Positions 15,614 through 24,235 of a stretch of DNA of 64,000 nucleotides are shown piece by piece. The DNA is taken from assembly GCF_009193255.1 (NCBI RefSeq), contig NZ_WACG01000001.1, positions 1,116,001 through 1,180,000 on the forward strand, written 5' to 3'. Within the stretch, counting starts at the first letter, position 1. Every line of letters begins with the position of its first letter. Position numbers and translations under genes: made by a program. Below the pieces are notes generated by a model. It saw only the letters and a program-made list of their open reading frames with translations. It was not told the origin of the DNA and ran no database searches. The stretch comes from Arthrobacter koreensis (GTDB taxonomy: Bacteria; Actinomycetota; Actinomycetes; Actinomycetales; Micrococcaceae).

Positions 15614-17137
15614 TTACCCCAGGATCATCCCGGCGGCGCGCTCGGCGATCATCACCGTGGGGGCGTTGGTGTTGCCGGTGGGGACCATCGGCATGACTGA
15701 AGCGTCGGCGATCCGGATGCCGGCCAGCCCGCGCACGGTCAGATCCGAGGGGTCGACCACGGCCAGCTCATCAGTGCCCATCCGGCAGGTGCCCACCTGG
15801 TGGTGGTAGGTGACCACGGAGTCGCGGACGTACTGGGCCAGATCCTCGTCGCTGTCTGAGACGGCGGGGCCGGGGTGCAGTTCCTTGGGCTCCCAGTTGG
15901 CCAGCGCCTCGGACCGGCCGATCTCCCGGCACTGCCGCACCGACGCCACCAGCGCATCGACGTCGGCCTGCTCGGACAGCGCGCCCAGGTCGATCCGCAG
16001 CGGGTCCTCCGGAGACGGCCCGGTGAGCGTGATCTCGCCGCGGCTTTCCGGCCGGACCAGGCCGCCAAGCATGGAGAAGCCGTTTGCCGGGCCGGTCATC
16101 TCGCCGCCCGCATAGTCCTGCGAGTACATGGGCACGGAGAAGAAGATCGGCTGGGTGTCCGGCACGGGCAGCTCCGGGCGGGACTTGGCGAACAGATGCA
16201 CTTCCGCCGGGGCAACCTCGCCGTCCGGCACAGGGCGGGCACCGGCGGAGAAGATCACCGGGGCCAGCAGGTGGTCCTGCAGGTTCTTGCCTACTCCGGG
16301 AAGGTCCAGGACGGGTTCGACGCCGGCTGCCTCCAGTTCAGCCGCCGGGCCAACGCCGGAACGCAGCAGCAGTTCGGCGGAGTTGATCGCACCGGCGCAG
16401 AGGATGGTCTCCCCTGCCTGAACCGTGTGCAGTTCCCCGGCGAGTTCGTACTCGACACCGCGCACCACGCCGTCCTCGACCAGCAGCCGGCGCACGTGGG
16501 CACCGGTGACCAGGGTGAGGTTCGGGGAGTCCATGACCGGCTTCAAGTAGGCGTGCCAGGTGTTGAACCGCTTGCCGTCCCGGACGTTCAGCTGCATGCG
16601 GGAAACGCCTTCAACGCTGCCGGAGTTGTAGTCCGGGTTGAGTTCCAGGCCAATCTCCTGCGCGCCGGCCAGCATGTCTTCCTGCACAGGGTTGCGGGGG
16701 AAGTCCTGGACCACGTCCAGCAGTCCGCCGGTGCCGCGCGTTTCGGAAGCGCCGCCGTCGTAGCTTTCGATCTGCTTGAACACCGGAAGCACATCCTCCC
16801 AGGACCAGCCCTCGCAGCCGGCCGCGGCCCAGGAATCGTAGTCCCAGCGGTCTCCGCGCACCCAGATGGAGGCGTTCAGCGCGTGCGATCCGCCCATCAC
16901 CTTGCCGCGGGGCAGGTGGATGCGGCGCCCGGAGGCTCCGGCCTGCTCCGTGGTGTAGTAATTCCAGTCCTGCGGGCTGTGCCAGAGCGCGCCGAGGGTG
17001 TTCAGGTGGGCGATGTCCGGGTTGGTGTCCAGGTCCCCGGCTTCGAGGACGGTGACTTTCCTGCCGGCATCGAGCAGCCGGCGGGCGACGACGTTGCCGG
17101 CCGAGCCGGCACCAATGACAATGTATTCGGTTTCCAT
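15614..17137 (-). CDS. GMC family oxidoreductase (choline/alcohol dehydrogenase-like)
   Basis: The product has about 507 residues. The FAD-binding Rossmann motif is at the N-terminus (YIVIGAGSAGNVVARRLLDA). GMC signature 1 lies in LPRGKVMGGSHALNASIWVR and signature 2 in GAINSAELLLRSGVGP. The catalytic His is in YHHQVGTCRMGT and the partner Asn in VPTGNTNAPTVMIAE. It oxidises an alcohol to an aldehyde. Together with the aldehyde dehydrogenase just upstream it could make glycine betaine from choline or degrade another alcohol. The start at 17137 follows the family; the open frame continues to 17707 but overlaps the ALDH gene. Confidence 0.88.
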   Translation of the reverse strand: METEYIVIGAGSAGNVVARRLLDAGRKVTVLEAGDLDTNPDIAHLNTLGALWHSPQDWNYYTTEQAGASGRRIHLPRGKVMGGSHALNASIWVRGDRWDYDSWAAAGCEGWSWEDVLPVFKQIESYDGGASETRGTGGLLDVVQDFPRNPVQEDMLAGAQEIGLELNPDYNSGSVEGVSRMQLNVRDGKRFNTWHAYLKPVMDSPNLTLVTGAHVRRLLVEDGVVRGVEYELAGELHTVQAGETILCAGAINSAELLLRSGVGPAAELEAAGVEPVLDLPGVGKNLQDHLLAPVIFSAGARPVPDGEVAPAEVHLFAKSRPELPVPDTQPIFFSVPMYSQDYAGGEMTGPANGFSMLGGLVRPESRGEITLTGPSPEDPLRIDLGALSEQADVDALVASVRQCREIGRSEALANWEPKELHPGPAVSDSDEDLAQYVRDSVVTYHHQVGTCRMGTDELAVVDPSDLTVRGLAGIRIADASVMPMVPTGNTNAPTVMIAERAAGMILG

Positions 17138-17180
17138 GGAAGCTTCGTTGCTTTCGTTCGTTCGATCAAATGAGGATGGG

Positions 17181-18605
17181 TCAGTAGCTGAGGACCTGCG
17201 GCGCCCCGAGGGCCTTGAGGCCTTCGACGCCGAATTCGAGGCCGTAGCCGGACTGCTTGGCGCCGCCGAACGGCATCCGCGGGTCCACGGCGCCGTGTTT
17301 GTTGATCCACACGGTGCCGGCTTCGATCCGGGCAGCAACGGCGAGGGCCGCGTCCTTGTCCGAGGACCAGACGGAGGCGCCGAGACCGACGTCCAGGGCA
17401 TTGGCCATGGCAACGGCCTCATCCACGGTGGAGTAGCGGATGATCGGCAGGGCGGGGCCGAACTGTTCCTGCGCCACCAGCGGGTTGTCGTTCTCGATGT
17501 CCGCCACCAGCGTGGCGGGGTAGAAGTAGCCTGGCTGGCCCGAGGCCGGGTTGCCGCCGGTGACAATCCGGGCTCCGGCGTCCTTCGCTGCCTGGACCAG
17601 GTCCGCAACGATGTTGAACTGGGCCTGGTTCTGCAGCGGGCCCAGGACGTTGTTTTCATCCAGCCCCACACCCATGGGCATGGCGTTCGCGACGCCGGCC
17701 AGGGCATCGACGACGGCGTCGTAAATGTCCTCGTGCACGTACAGGCGCTTCAGCGCGGCGCAGGTCTGGCCGGTGTTGATGAAGGCACCCCAGAACAGGT
17801 CTTCGGCGATCGCGGCGGGATCGGCGTCGGGCAGCACAATGCCCGCGTCGTTGCCGCCGAGTTCCAGGGTCAGGCGCTTCACGGTGTCCGCCGAGGAGCG
17901 GATGATCGCCTTGCCGGTGGCGGTGGAGCCGGTGAACATGACCTTGTTGATGTCCGCGTGTCCGGCCAGGGCTTGGCCCACGTCCCGGCCGCCGGACACC
18001 ACGTGCAGCACGCCCGCAGGAAGGGCCTGGTTCAGGACGGCGGCCAGCGCCAGGACGGAGAGCGGGGTGTACTCGGAGGGTTTCATGACCACGGTGTTGC
18101 CCATCCGCAGGGCTGGGGCCAGCTGCCAGATGCTGATCATCATGGGCCAGTTCCACGGGCCGATCGCGCCCACCACGCCCAGCGGACGGTAATGCAGTTC
18201 GGCGCGGCCCCCGTCGTCGTCCACCAGCACCTCGGGTTCCAGCTCGAACGACGCCGTGGCCCGCAGCCAAGCGGCACAGGCACCGACTTCGAAGCGGGCG
18301 TTGGGGCCGTTCAGCGGCTTGCCCTGTTCGCGGGAGAGCAGTTCGGCGAGGCCTTCGGCCGCGGCTTCGACGGCGTCGGCGGCCCGCATCAGGTACGCGG
18401 AGCGTTCGGTGTGGCCGAGGGCGGCCCATTCCGGCTGGGCCAGGCGGGCGGAGGCTACGGCAGCCTCAAGGTCGGCCAGGGTGTGGACGGGAGCGGCCGC
18501 AACCACCTCCCCGGTCGCGGGATCCAGGATGTCCCGGGTTTTCGGGGCTGCCGGGATGGCACCGAGCAGGTCCGAGAAGCTGGTGAGGGATTCGGTGGTG
18601 TGCAT
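17181..18605 (-). CDS. NAD(P)-dependent aldehyde dehydrogenase
   Basis: The product has 474 residues. It shows the cofactor motif MFTGSTATGKAIIRSSADT, the catalytic glutamate in TLELGGNDAGIVLPDAD and the nucleophilic cysteine in INTGQTCAALKRLYV. The C-terminal part has PFGGAKQSGYGLEFGVEG. It oxidises an aldehyde to the acid, most plausibly the product of the GMC enzyme encoded 43 bp downstream on the same strand. An AraC-type regulator precedes it. The substrate could be betaine aldehyde or another alcohol-derived aldehyde, and sequence alone does not decide. Confidence 0.92.
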   Translation of the reverse strand: MHTTESLTSFSDLLGAIPAAPKTRDILDPATGEVVAAAPVHTLADLEAAVASARLAQPEWAALGHTERSAYLMRAADAVEAAAEGLAELLSREQGKPLNGPNARFEVGACAAWLRATASFELEPEVLVDDDGGRAELHYRPLGVVGAIGPWNWPMMISIWQLAPALRMGNTVVMKPSEYTPLSVLALAAVLNQALPAGVLHVVSGGRDVGQALAGHADINKVMFTGSTATGKAIIRSSADTVKRLTLELGGNDAGIVLPDADPAAIAEDLFWGAFINTGQTCAALKRLYVHEDIYDAVVDALAGVANAMPMGVGLDENNVLGPLQNQAQFNIVADLVQAAKDAGARIVTGGNPASGQPGYFYPATLVADIENDNPLVAQEQFGPALPIIRYSTVDEAVAMANALDVGLGASVWSSDKDAALAVAARIEAGTVWINKHGAVDPRMPFGGAKQSGYGLEFGVEGLKALGAPQVLSY

Positions 18606-18715
18606 GATTGCTCCTTTGCAAGCGGCGGGACGGATCGCTTATCCCACTGTGTGCCAGGTCACGCTTTATTGCTTGGCTTTGCGCGTGCGCCAGTTGACTA
18701 ACCGTGCACGGCTTT

Positions 18716-19672
18716 TCAGCGGCCAGCGCGGTACGCCGACGGCGACTGCCCGTACGCGGCACGGAAGACCCGGCTGAAGTGCGCCGGATCCGGCAGCCCC
18801 CACCGCGCTCCGATCGCCCCCACCGGAACGTCTGCCTGCAGCGGATCCGCGAGGTCCCGGCGGGCACCGTCCAGGCGCCGGGCACGGATCCAGGCTGCGG
18901 CTGTGGTGCCGGAGTCCTCGAAAAGCTTGTGCAGACTGCGGACGGAGATGAAGTGGGCGGCCGCAATGTAACCGGGAGAGAGGTCCGGGTTGGCCAGTTG
19001 CCCGTCAATGAAGTGCTGAACCCGGCGCAGCAGGCGTTCCTGGCCACCGGCGTCTGCATCCGGAAGGGCGTGCGCCTCGTCGGCGAGCAGGGTGGAGAGC
19101 AGGTCTACGGTGTTCATGGCCAGCCGGTGGCCGATCGGGCCGTCCAGCTCCGGCAGCATCCGGCCGATTTGGGTCAGGAAGGGCACGACGGCGCGGCCCA
19201 GGCGGTGCCCCCGGCCCAGCCGGACGGCGGTCATCTCCGCCATGTCTTCAGGTGCCAGCCCGAGCAGCTGCTTCGGGAACATCAGGACGAGGGTGGTGAA
19301 CTGCTCGTGGAACGTCAGGGTGTAGGGCGCGCCGGTGTCATAGATGGCCAGGTCTCCGGGCTCGAGCACGGCTTCCCGGCCGTCCTGGACCAGGATTCCG
19401 GTTCCGGAGAGCTGCAGGCTGAGTTTGTAGAACCCGCCGTCCGCCCCGTTGATCAGCTCCGGTGTCCGCTCGACGCAGTGCGGCATGGCGTCCACCTGGA
19501 CTATGGCCAGCTCGCGCAGCCGGCGTCCGGTCAGGCGCCCGGAGAACGCGGCGGGGCCGGGCTGCACCGGGGTGGCTTCGAGGGGAACGAACGATTCGGA
19601 GACGAGTCTCTTCCACTCGGGAAAATTCGATGCGTGGGCTACGTCCGGTGCCGCATCCGCTGGTTTGACCAT
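18716..19672 (-). CDS. AraC family transcriptional regulator
   Basis: The product has about 318 residues. The N-terminal sensing domain is of the AraC-binding-like type (around residues 30-190; contains DRIGRMLPELDGPIGHRLAM-like text). The C-terminal double helix-turn-helix is at about 215-315 (ISVRSLHKLFEDSGTTAAAW and IGARWGLPDPAHFSRVFRAAYG). GGAGGACAGGC precedes the ATG at 19672; the ATG at 19687 is less well placed. It lies 110 bp upstream of the aldehyde dehydrogenase on the same strand and probably activates the ALDH/GMC genes when their substrate is present. Confidence 0.88.
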   Translation of the reverse strand: MVKPADAAPDVAHASNFPEWKRLVSESFVPLEATPVQPGPAAFSGRLTGRRLRELAIVQVDAMPHCVERTPELINGADGGFYKLSLQLSGTGILVQDGREAVLEPGDLAIYDTGAPYTLTFHEQFTTLVLMFPKQLLGLAPEDMAEMTAVRLGRGHRLGRAVVPFLTQIGRMLPELDGPIGHRLAMNTVDLLSTLLADEAHALPDADAGGQERLLRRVQHFIDGQLANPDLSPGYIAAAHFISVRSLHKLFEDSGTTAAAWIRARRLDGARRDLADPLQADVPVGAIGARWGLPDPAHFSRVFRAAYGQSPSAYRAGR

Positions 19673-19721
19673 GCCTGTCCTCCGCACTGAGCCGGCCTGT
19701 TTCAGCTGAACCTATCACCCT

Positions 19722-19777
19722 CGAGAGGCCAGTTACGGCTCGTTTCAGCGCCCATAAGAGCCGTAACTGGCCTCTCG
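19722..19777. repeat. 56-bp palindromic repeat, copy 2
   Basis: The 20-bp arms are identical to copy 1 (19722-19741 and 19758-19777). The 16-nt loop shares its start (TTTCAGCGC) but differs in the second half. It lies between the start of the AraC gene and the end of the downstream-facing alcohol dehydrogenase gene, 22 bp from the latter's stop codon. It could serve as that operon's terminator. Confidence 0.9.
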
Positions 19778-19798
19778 GCGGGGAAGGAACGGAAACTT

Positions 19799-20824
19799 TT
19801 ACGGCGTGACGACGGCCTTCAGCGCACCCTCCCGGGCACCGGCAACCAGTGCCGCTTCGACGTCGTCCAGCCCGTGCCGGGACGTGACCAGCCCGTCCAG
19901 GTCCACCAGCCCCTGCCCGGCCAGGGAAACCGCGAGCGGCCAGGTGTTGGCGTAGCGGAAGGTGCCGGTGATGCGCAGTTCCCGGCCCTGGACCAGCGGA
20001 ACCGGCAGGGCGATGGTGTCCGCTCCCATGCCCACCAGGACGCAGCGGCCGCGCGGCGCCAGGCGCTGCATACCGGCGAGGACGGCAGGTTCGGCCCCGG
20101 TGGCGTCAATGAACACCTGGTATTCCGGTGCCGGTTCGGGCGCCTCCGCGGCCGTGAAGGTGTGGGCGGCACCGTACCGCCCGGCCACCTCCAGCCGTTC
20201 GGCGCGGACGTCAGTCACAGTGACCTCGGCACCGGCCAGCGAGCACACGGCGGAGACCAGCAGGCCGATCGGTCCGGCGCCCGCCACGAGGACCCTGTCC
20301 CCCAGCTGCACTTCTCCGGCAGCGCGGGCGGCCAGTGCCACGCTCAGCGGTTCAAGCAGGGCTGCCGAGTCATCGGACAAGCTGTCCGGGACCCGATGCG
20401 CGAAGGCGGCCGGATGTACCACGTACTCGGCGAAGGCCCCGTCAACGGGCGGGGTGGCGAAGAACCGCACGTCCGGGTCCAGGTTGTAGTGCCCGGCGAG
20501 GGTTTGTTTCGAATAGGGCTGCGGAATGCCGGGTTCAAGCGACACCCGCTGCCCCACCAGGGAGGGGTCGACGCCGTTGCCCGCCGCTTCGATCCGGCCG
20601 GAGGCTTCGTGGCCCAGGACCAGCGGCGCCTCAACGACGAAGCTGCCGATCCGGCCCTCGTGGAAATAGTGCGTGTCAGAACCGCAGACACCCACCGAGG
20701 CAATCCGAACCAGGACTTCCCCGGGCCCGGGTACCGGCACCGGCCGGTCCTCCTGCCGGAGTTTGCCGGGACCGTCCAGCACGGAAACGGACATCGATGC
20801 CGGCACGGAACCGCTGCTGCTCAC
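19799..20824 (-). CDS. Zinc-dependent polyol (sorbitol/xylitol-type) dehydrogenase
   Basis: The 341-residue medium-chain dehydrogenase has catalytic zinc ligands in SVGVCGSDTHYFHEGRIG and VLGHEASGRIEAAGNGV, and the NAD-binding glycine motif VLVAGAGPIGLLVSAVCSLA. The GSDTHYFHEGRIG segment matches the sorbitol/xylitol dehydrogenase group. The usual four-cysteine structural-zinc loop is missing: the corresponding part reads LEPGIPQPYSKQTLAGHYNL. It presumably oxidises the polyol brought in by the ABC importer. Its GTG overlaps the stop of the upstream permease gene (GTGA), making it the last gene of that operon. Confidence 0.88.
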   Translation of the reverse strand: MSSSGSVPASMSVSVLDGPGKLRQEDRPVPVPGPGEVLVRIASVGVCGSDTHYFHEGRIGSFVVEAPLVLGHEASGRIEAAGNGVDPSLVGQRVSLEPGIPQPYSKQTLAGHYNLDPDVRFFATPPVDGAFAEYVVHPAAFAHRVPDSLSDDSAALLEPLSVALAARAAGEVQLGDRVLVAGAGPIGLLVSAVCSLAGAEVTVTDVRAERLEVAGRYGAAHTFTAAEAPEPAPEYQVFIDATGAEPAVLAGMQRLAPRGRCVLVGMGADTIALPVPLVQGRELRITGTFRYANTWPLAVSLAGQGLVDLDGLVTSRHGLDDVEAALVAGAREGALKAVVTP

Positions 20825-21714
20825 TTGACTGCTCCCATCGACAGGCCCCGGACCAGCTGCTTCTGCGCCACCCAGCCGGCCAGGACCACCGGCAGGGATG
20901 CGAGCACTGAGGCAGCGGAAAGCTGCGCCAGGTAGAGTCCCTCACTGGTCATTTGGGACACCAGGAACACCGGCACCGTGGCGGATTTCGCCGCCGTCAG
21001 GTTCAGCGCGAAGAAGAACTCGTTCCAGGCGAAGATGACGCAGATCAGGGCGGTGGCGGCGAGGCCGGGGGCCACCATGGGCATGAGTACCCGCCACAGG
21101 GTCTTCAGAAGGCCCGCGCCGTCCATCTGCGCGGCTTCCAGCACCTCGGAGGGCACTTCCTGGAAGAAGGAGCGCATCATCCACACAGCGATGGGAAGGT
21201 TCATGGAGGTGTAGAGCACCACCAGCGTCCACACGTTGTCCAGGACCTTCAGCTGTCCGGCAATGACGTAGATCGGCATGATCACGGCCACCACGGGCAG
21301 CATCTTCGTGGAGATGAAGAAGAACAGCACATCCTGGGTCCGCTTCACCGGCCGGATGCTCAGCGCGTAGGACGCGGGGACCGCCAGGATGACCACCAGG
21401 AGGGTGGAGACGCCGGTGGCGATGACCGAGTTGAGGAAGTACGTCCCGGCGCCGGCGTCCAGCACCGCCCGGTACTGGTCCAGGGTGGGGGTGAAGAAGA
21501 ACGACGGCGGGTTGGAGGCTGCCGCCGATTCCTGCTTGAAGGAGGTCAGCACCATCCAGAGCACCGGGGAGAAGAACCCGATGGCGATGATCCAGGTGAA
21601 GACAGTCAGCAGGGATGCCCCGGCGCGCGGTTTGGGCTTGCGGTTGATGCGCTGCCCGGAGGTGCGTGCAGCGGGGGTGCGTTCGGCCGGAGCCGGCTGT
21701 GTCTGGGTGGCCAC
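20821..21714 (-). CDS. ABC transporter permease, MalG-type
   Basis: The product has 297 residues and six membrane helices. The EAA loop of binding-protein-dependent permeases is VPSEVLEAAQMDGAGLLKTLWRVLMPMVAPG. The N-terminal GQRINRKPKPRAG tail is cytoplasmic. It is one of two permease subunits for sugar or sugar-alcohol uptake. The gene starts 2 bp after the stop of the partner permease, and its own stop overlaps the dehydrogenase start. No ATPase gene is present in the operon, so a shared MsiK-like ATPase encoded elsewhere is probably used. Confidence 0.92.
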   Translation of the reverse strand: MATQTQPAPAERTPAARTSGQRINRKPKPRAGASLLTVFTWIIAIGFFSPVLWMVLTSFKQESAAASNPPSFFFTPTLDQYRAVLDAGAGTYFLNSVIATGVSTLLVVILAVPASYALSIRPVKRTQDVLFFFISTKMLPVVAVIMPIYVIAGQLKVLDNVWTLVVLYTSMNLPIAVWMMRSFFQEVPSEVLEAAQMDGAGLLKTLWRVLMPMVAPGLAATALICVIFAWNEFFFALNLTAAKSATVPVFLVSQMTSEGLYLAQLSAASVLASLPVVLAGWVAQKQLVRGLSMGAVK

Positions 21715-21716
21715 GG

Positions 21717-22661
21717 CTAGTCCTTAGTGTCGAAGCTGCGGAAGATCAGGCGGAGGGCGAAGGTTGCCACGATGATGGTGGCGATCACCACCACCACGCC
21801 CATGGCGGCGGCCTGCCCAATGTCGAAGCCGAGGAAGGCCCGCTGGTAGATGTAGAAGGGCAGGTTGGCACTGGCAGTGCCGGGTCCTCCTGCCGTCATC
21901 AGGTAAATCTGGTCGAACGTGTTCACCACGTAAATCGCGCCGAGCAGCACGCCCAGCTCAATGTAGCGGCGCAGCTGCGGCAGCGTGACGGAGAAGAACG
22001 TGCGCCACCAGCCGGCGCCGTCCACCTGCGCGGCTTCCAGGACGTCCTTGGGCTGCGCCTGGAGTCCGGCCAGGACCAGCAGCATCATGAACGGCGTCCA
22101 CTGCCACACCAGGGACATCAGGATCGAGGCGATCGGATGGGCGGAGGTCCAGTCCACCGGGGAGATGCCCACCAGCCCGATCAGCCAGTTGAGCAGGCCG
22201 TAGCTGGGGTTGAGGATTGAAACGGACCAGAGCAGCGAGCCGGCCACCGGCATGATGAGGAACGGCGTGATCAGCAGGGTCCGCACGATTCCGCGGCCGG
22301 CGAAGGAACGGTCCAGCAGCAGGGCGAAGATGATGCCCAGGATCATCGCGAAGAACACACAGCCGAGGGTGAAGATGACGCTGTTCAGGGCGGCCTGGCG
22401 GAAGGTCGAGTCGGCGAAGATCTCCACGTAGTTGGAGAACCACACAAACCGGTCGCCGTCGGGGTTAAGCAGGTTCCAGTTCTGCAGCGAATACCAGATG
22501 GTGAACAGGAACGGGACCTGGGTGACGATGATCGTGAAGATCAGCGCCGGCAGCAGCGGCCCCCTTCGCCGCCAGCCCTCAGCCCGGGACATCCCCCCGG
22601 ACTGGCGCTTTTCGACGTCGCGGTGCGCCTTCGCGTTATGCCGCTCTACCAGTGTGGTCAT
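21717..22661 (-). CDS. ABC transporter permease, MalF-type
   Basis: The product has 314 residues with six membrane helices. The EAA loop is QPKDVLEAAQVDGAGWWRTFFSVTLPQLRR, preceded by LVWQWTPFMMLLVLAGL. The cytoplasmic N-terminus is basic (HRDVEKRQSGGMSRAEGWRR). It forms the other half of the membrane channel with the MalG-type subunit. The ATG overlaps the TGA of the solute-binding gene by one base. The pathway context (two polyol dehydrogenases and a SorC regulator) suggests mannitol, sorbitol or arabitol as the transported compound. Confidence 0.92.
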   Translation of the reverse strand: MTTLVERHNAKAHRDVEKRQSGGMSRAEGWRRRGPLLPALIFTIIVTQVPFLFTIWYSLQNWNLLNPDGDRFVWFSNYVEIFADSTFRQAALNSVIFTLGCVFFAMILGIIFALLLDRSFAGRGIVRTLLITPFLIMPVAGSLLWSVSILNPSYGLLNWLIGLVGISPVDWTSAHPIASILMSLVWQWTPFMMLLVLAGLQAQPKDVLEAAQVDGAGWWRTFFSVTLPQLRRYIELGVLLGAIYVVNTFDQIYLMTAGGPGTASANLPFYIYQRAFLGFDIGQAAAMGVVVVIATIIVATFALRLIFRSFDTKD

Positions 22662-24040
22662 CAGTGCTCTCCTGACTGGTAGCTCTCGGCGACGGTTTCT
22701 GCGTAGCGCTGGGACTGCTCCAGCGCTTCCTCGACGGTTTTCTGGCCCGCGATGGCAGCGGAGACCTGCTGGGCGACCCGGGTGCCGAGGTCCTGGAACT
22801 CGGGGATGCCTACAAATTGGAGGCCGGGATAGGGCACGCTGCCCGTCATGGACGTTTCCTGCGATGCCCCGGCCATTGCCGAGAGCGTGGGCTCGGCGTA
22901 GGCCTGTGCCACTTCGGCGTATTCGGGAATTTCATAGGTGGAGAGCCGGCTTCCCGGAGGAACGCGTTCCCAGCTGATTTCCTCCCCGACCAGTTCAATG
23001 AAGTCCTTGTCCGTCATCCAGGAAATGAAATCCCAGGCGGCGTCCTTTTCTTCACTGGTGGAGGGAATGGCCAGGGACCAGGAGTACAGCCAGCCGGCCG
23101 AATCGGTTTCCTCCACCGGGGCGGGAGCGTAGGCGGTCTTGCCGACCACCAGCGAGGAGTCCGGATCCTCCACCGTTGAAACCATCGCGGTGGCGTCGAA
23201 CCACATGGCTGCGTTGCCCTGGCTGTAGCGGGTCAGGCAGTCGCCGTAGCCGCTGGTCGCCGCGCCGGGCTGGCCGGAATTGCGGATCAGGTCCACGTAG
23301 TCGGTGACTGCGGCTTTCACTTCAGGGCTGTCCAGGGTGGCGTTCCAGTCCTCGTCGAACCAGCTGCCGCCGTAGGTGTTGATCATGGTGGTCAGCGGGG
23401 CCATAACCTCGCCCCAGCCGGCGAGCCCGCGCAGGCAGATGCCGGAGAAGCCTTCGTCCGGGTTGTGCAGGGCCTCGGCGAACCCTGCGATGTCAGCCCA
23501 GGTTGGCTGTTCGGGCATGGTCAGCCCTGCGTCCTCAAAGAGGTCCTGGCGGTAGGCCAGGAAAGCCGATTCGCCGTAGAACGGGACGGAGTACAGGTCA
23601 TCCTCGTAGCTGAGCGCCTCGCGGATGTTTGGAATGAAGTCATCCGGGTCATAGCCCTGGGTGTTGTCCGCGTAGTCCTGCAGGTTGGTCAGCCAGCCGT
23701 TCTCCGCCCACATGGGTGTTTCGTAGTTGGAGACCATCACGACGTCGAACTCGCCGCCGCCGGTGGCAACCGAGGCGGTGATCTTGGCACGCGCCTCGTT
23801 CTCCGGCAGGGACACGAAGCGGACGTCGACGTTGGGGTGCTCTTCCTTGAACCGGTCCTGCAGGGAGATGGCGTCCGTCATCTGCGGGTTGGAGACGATG
23901 GCGACGACGATCTCCTGCCGCCCGTCCGCATTGGCGCTGCTGCAGCCGGTCAGCACCATTGCTGCTGCCGCCGCGGCCGCTGCGAACCGCTTCACTCTGC
24001 GTCCGCGCCGCTCCTGCGGCTGGCTGCGTTCTGATCTCAT
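22661..24040 (-). CDS. ABC transporter solute-binding lipoprotein (sugar/polyol)
   Basis: The product has 459 residues. A basic N-terminus (RSERSQPQERRGRRVKRF) precedes a hydrophobic stretch and the lipobox VLTGCSS, so the mature protein is lipid-anchored outside the membrane. The remainder fits cluster B/MalE-type binding proteins (for example DVVMVSNYETPMWAENGWLT and AAWDFISWMTDKDF). It captures the substrate for the two permeases that follow. The start is preceded by AAGGGTGACGT. One operator copy lies only about 10 nt upstream of that Shine-Dalgarno region, so repression of this first gene is likely. Confidence 0.92.
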   Translation of the reverse strand: MRSERSQPQERRGRRVKRFAAAAAAAAMVLTGCSSANADGRQEIVVAIVSNPQMTDAISLQDRFKEEHPNVDVRFVSLPENEARAKITASVATGGGEFDVVMVSNYETPMWAENGWLTNLQDYADNTQGYDPDDFIPNIREALSYEDDLYSVPFYGESAFLAYRQDLFEDAGLTMPEQPTWADIAGFAEALHNPDEGFSGICLRGLAGWGEVMAPLTTMINTYGGSWFDEDWNATLDSPEVKAAVTDYVDLIRNSGQPGAATSGYGDCLTRYSQGNAAMWFDATAMVSTVEDPDSSLVVGKTAYAPAPVEETDSAGWLYSWSLAIPSTSEEKDAAWDFISWMTDKDFIELVGEEISWERVPPGSRLSTYEIPEYAEVAQAYAEPTLSAMAGASQETSMTGSVPYPGLQFVGIPEFQDLGTRVAQQVSAAIAGQKTVEEALEQSQRYAETVAESYQSGEH

Positions 24041-24051
24041 ACGTCACCCTT

Positions 24052-24139
24052 GCTCATTTGAGATATTTCCTTGCGCTCATTTGGTCAGGAACTCTAGTCA
24101 TATACACTCAAATGAGCAACAAAGTAACGCTCATTCGGG
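24052..24139. promoter_or_regulatory. Operator cluster of the polyol ABC operon
   Basis: Four copies of a GCTCATTTGAG-type site lie between the divergent transporter and regulator genes: 24052-24062 (GCTCATTTGAG), 24075-24085 (one half conserved), 24107-24117 (CTCAAATGAGC, perfect palindrome) and 24129-24139 (half conserved). Spacings between centres are about 22-32 bp. The same perfect palindrome reappears at 28343-28353 ahead of mannitol dehydrogenase. They probably bind the SorC-type regulator encoded next door. Confidence 0.75.
24063..24091 (-). promoter_or_regulatory. Promoter of the polyol ABC operon
   Basis: On the minus strand TTCCTG (-35, 24086-24091) and AAATAT (-10, 24063-24068) are separated by 17 bp. 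One operator copy fills the spacer and another lies just downstream, a layout expected for repression by occlusion. Confidence 0.5.
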
Positions 24140-24235
24140 AACAGGCAGGGCGGAATCATTACCGGAACAGGTTCGTCCCATGAGGAACTCCTGGCCAGAA
24201 TTGGCCGGGATTATTACCTGAGCAACCATTCGAAA
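24112..24235 (+). other. Upstream coding segment of the SorC-type regulator, out of frame
   Basis: An ATG at 24112 opens a frame reading MSNKVTLIREQAG, which stops at 24183. In the next frame the sequence from about 24149 to 24235 encodes GIITGTGSSHEELLARIG and then DYYLSNHSK. That text is clearly the first helix of the regulator and runs straight into the downstream frame. The downstream frame has no ATG, GTG or TTG before 24236. Removing one base of the GGG at 24148-24150 would join both parts into a normal N-terminus. It is either a real frameshift, an assembly error or a non-standard start (ATT at 24158). Confidence 0.65.

Noticed and set aside
15614-17707. Extension of the GMC oxidoreductase to 17707
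   Set aside because: The added residues are another-frame text of the aldehyde dehydrogenase gene. The FAD motif right after METEYIVIG shows the true start at 17137.
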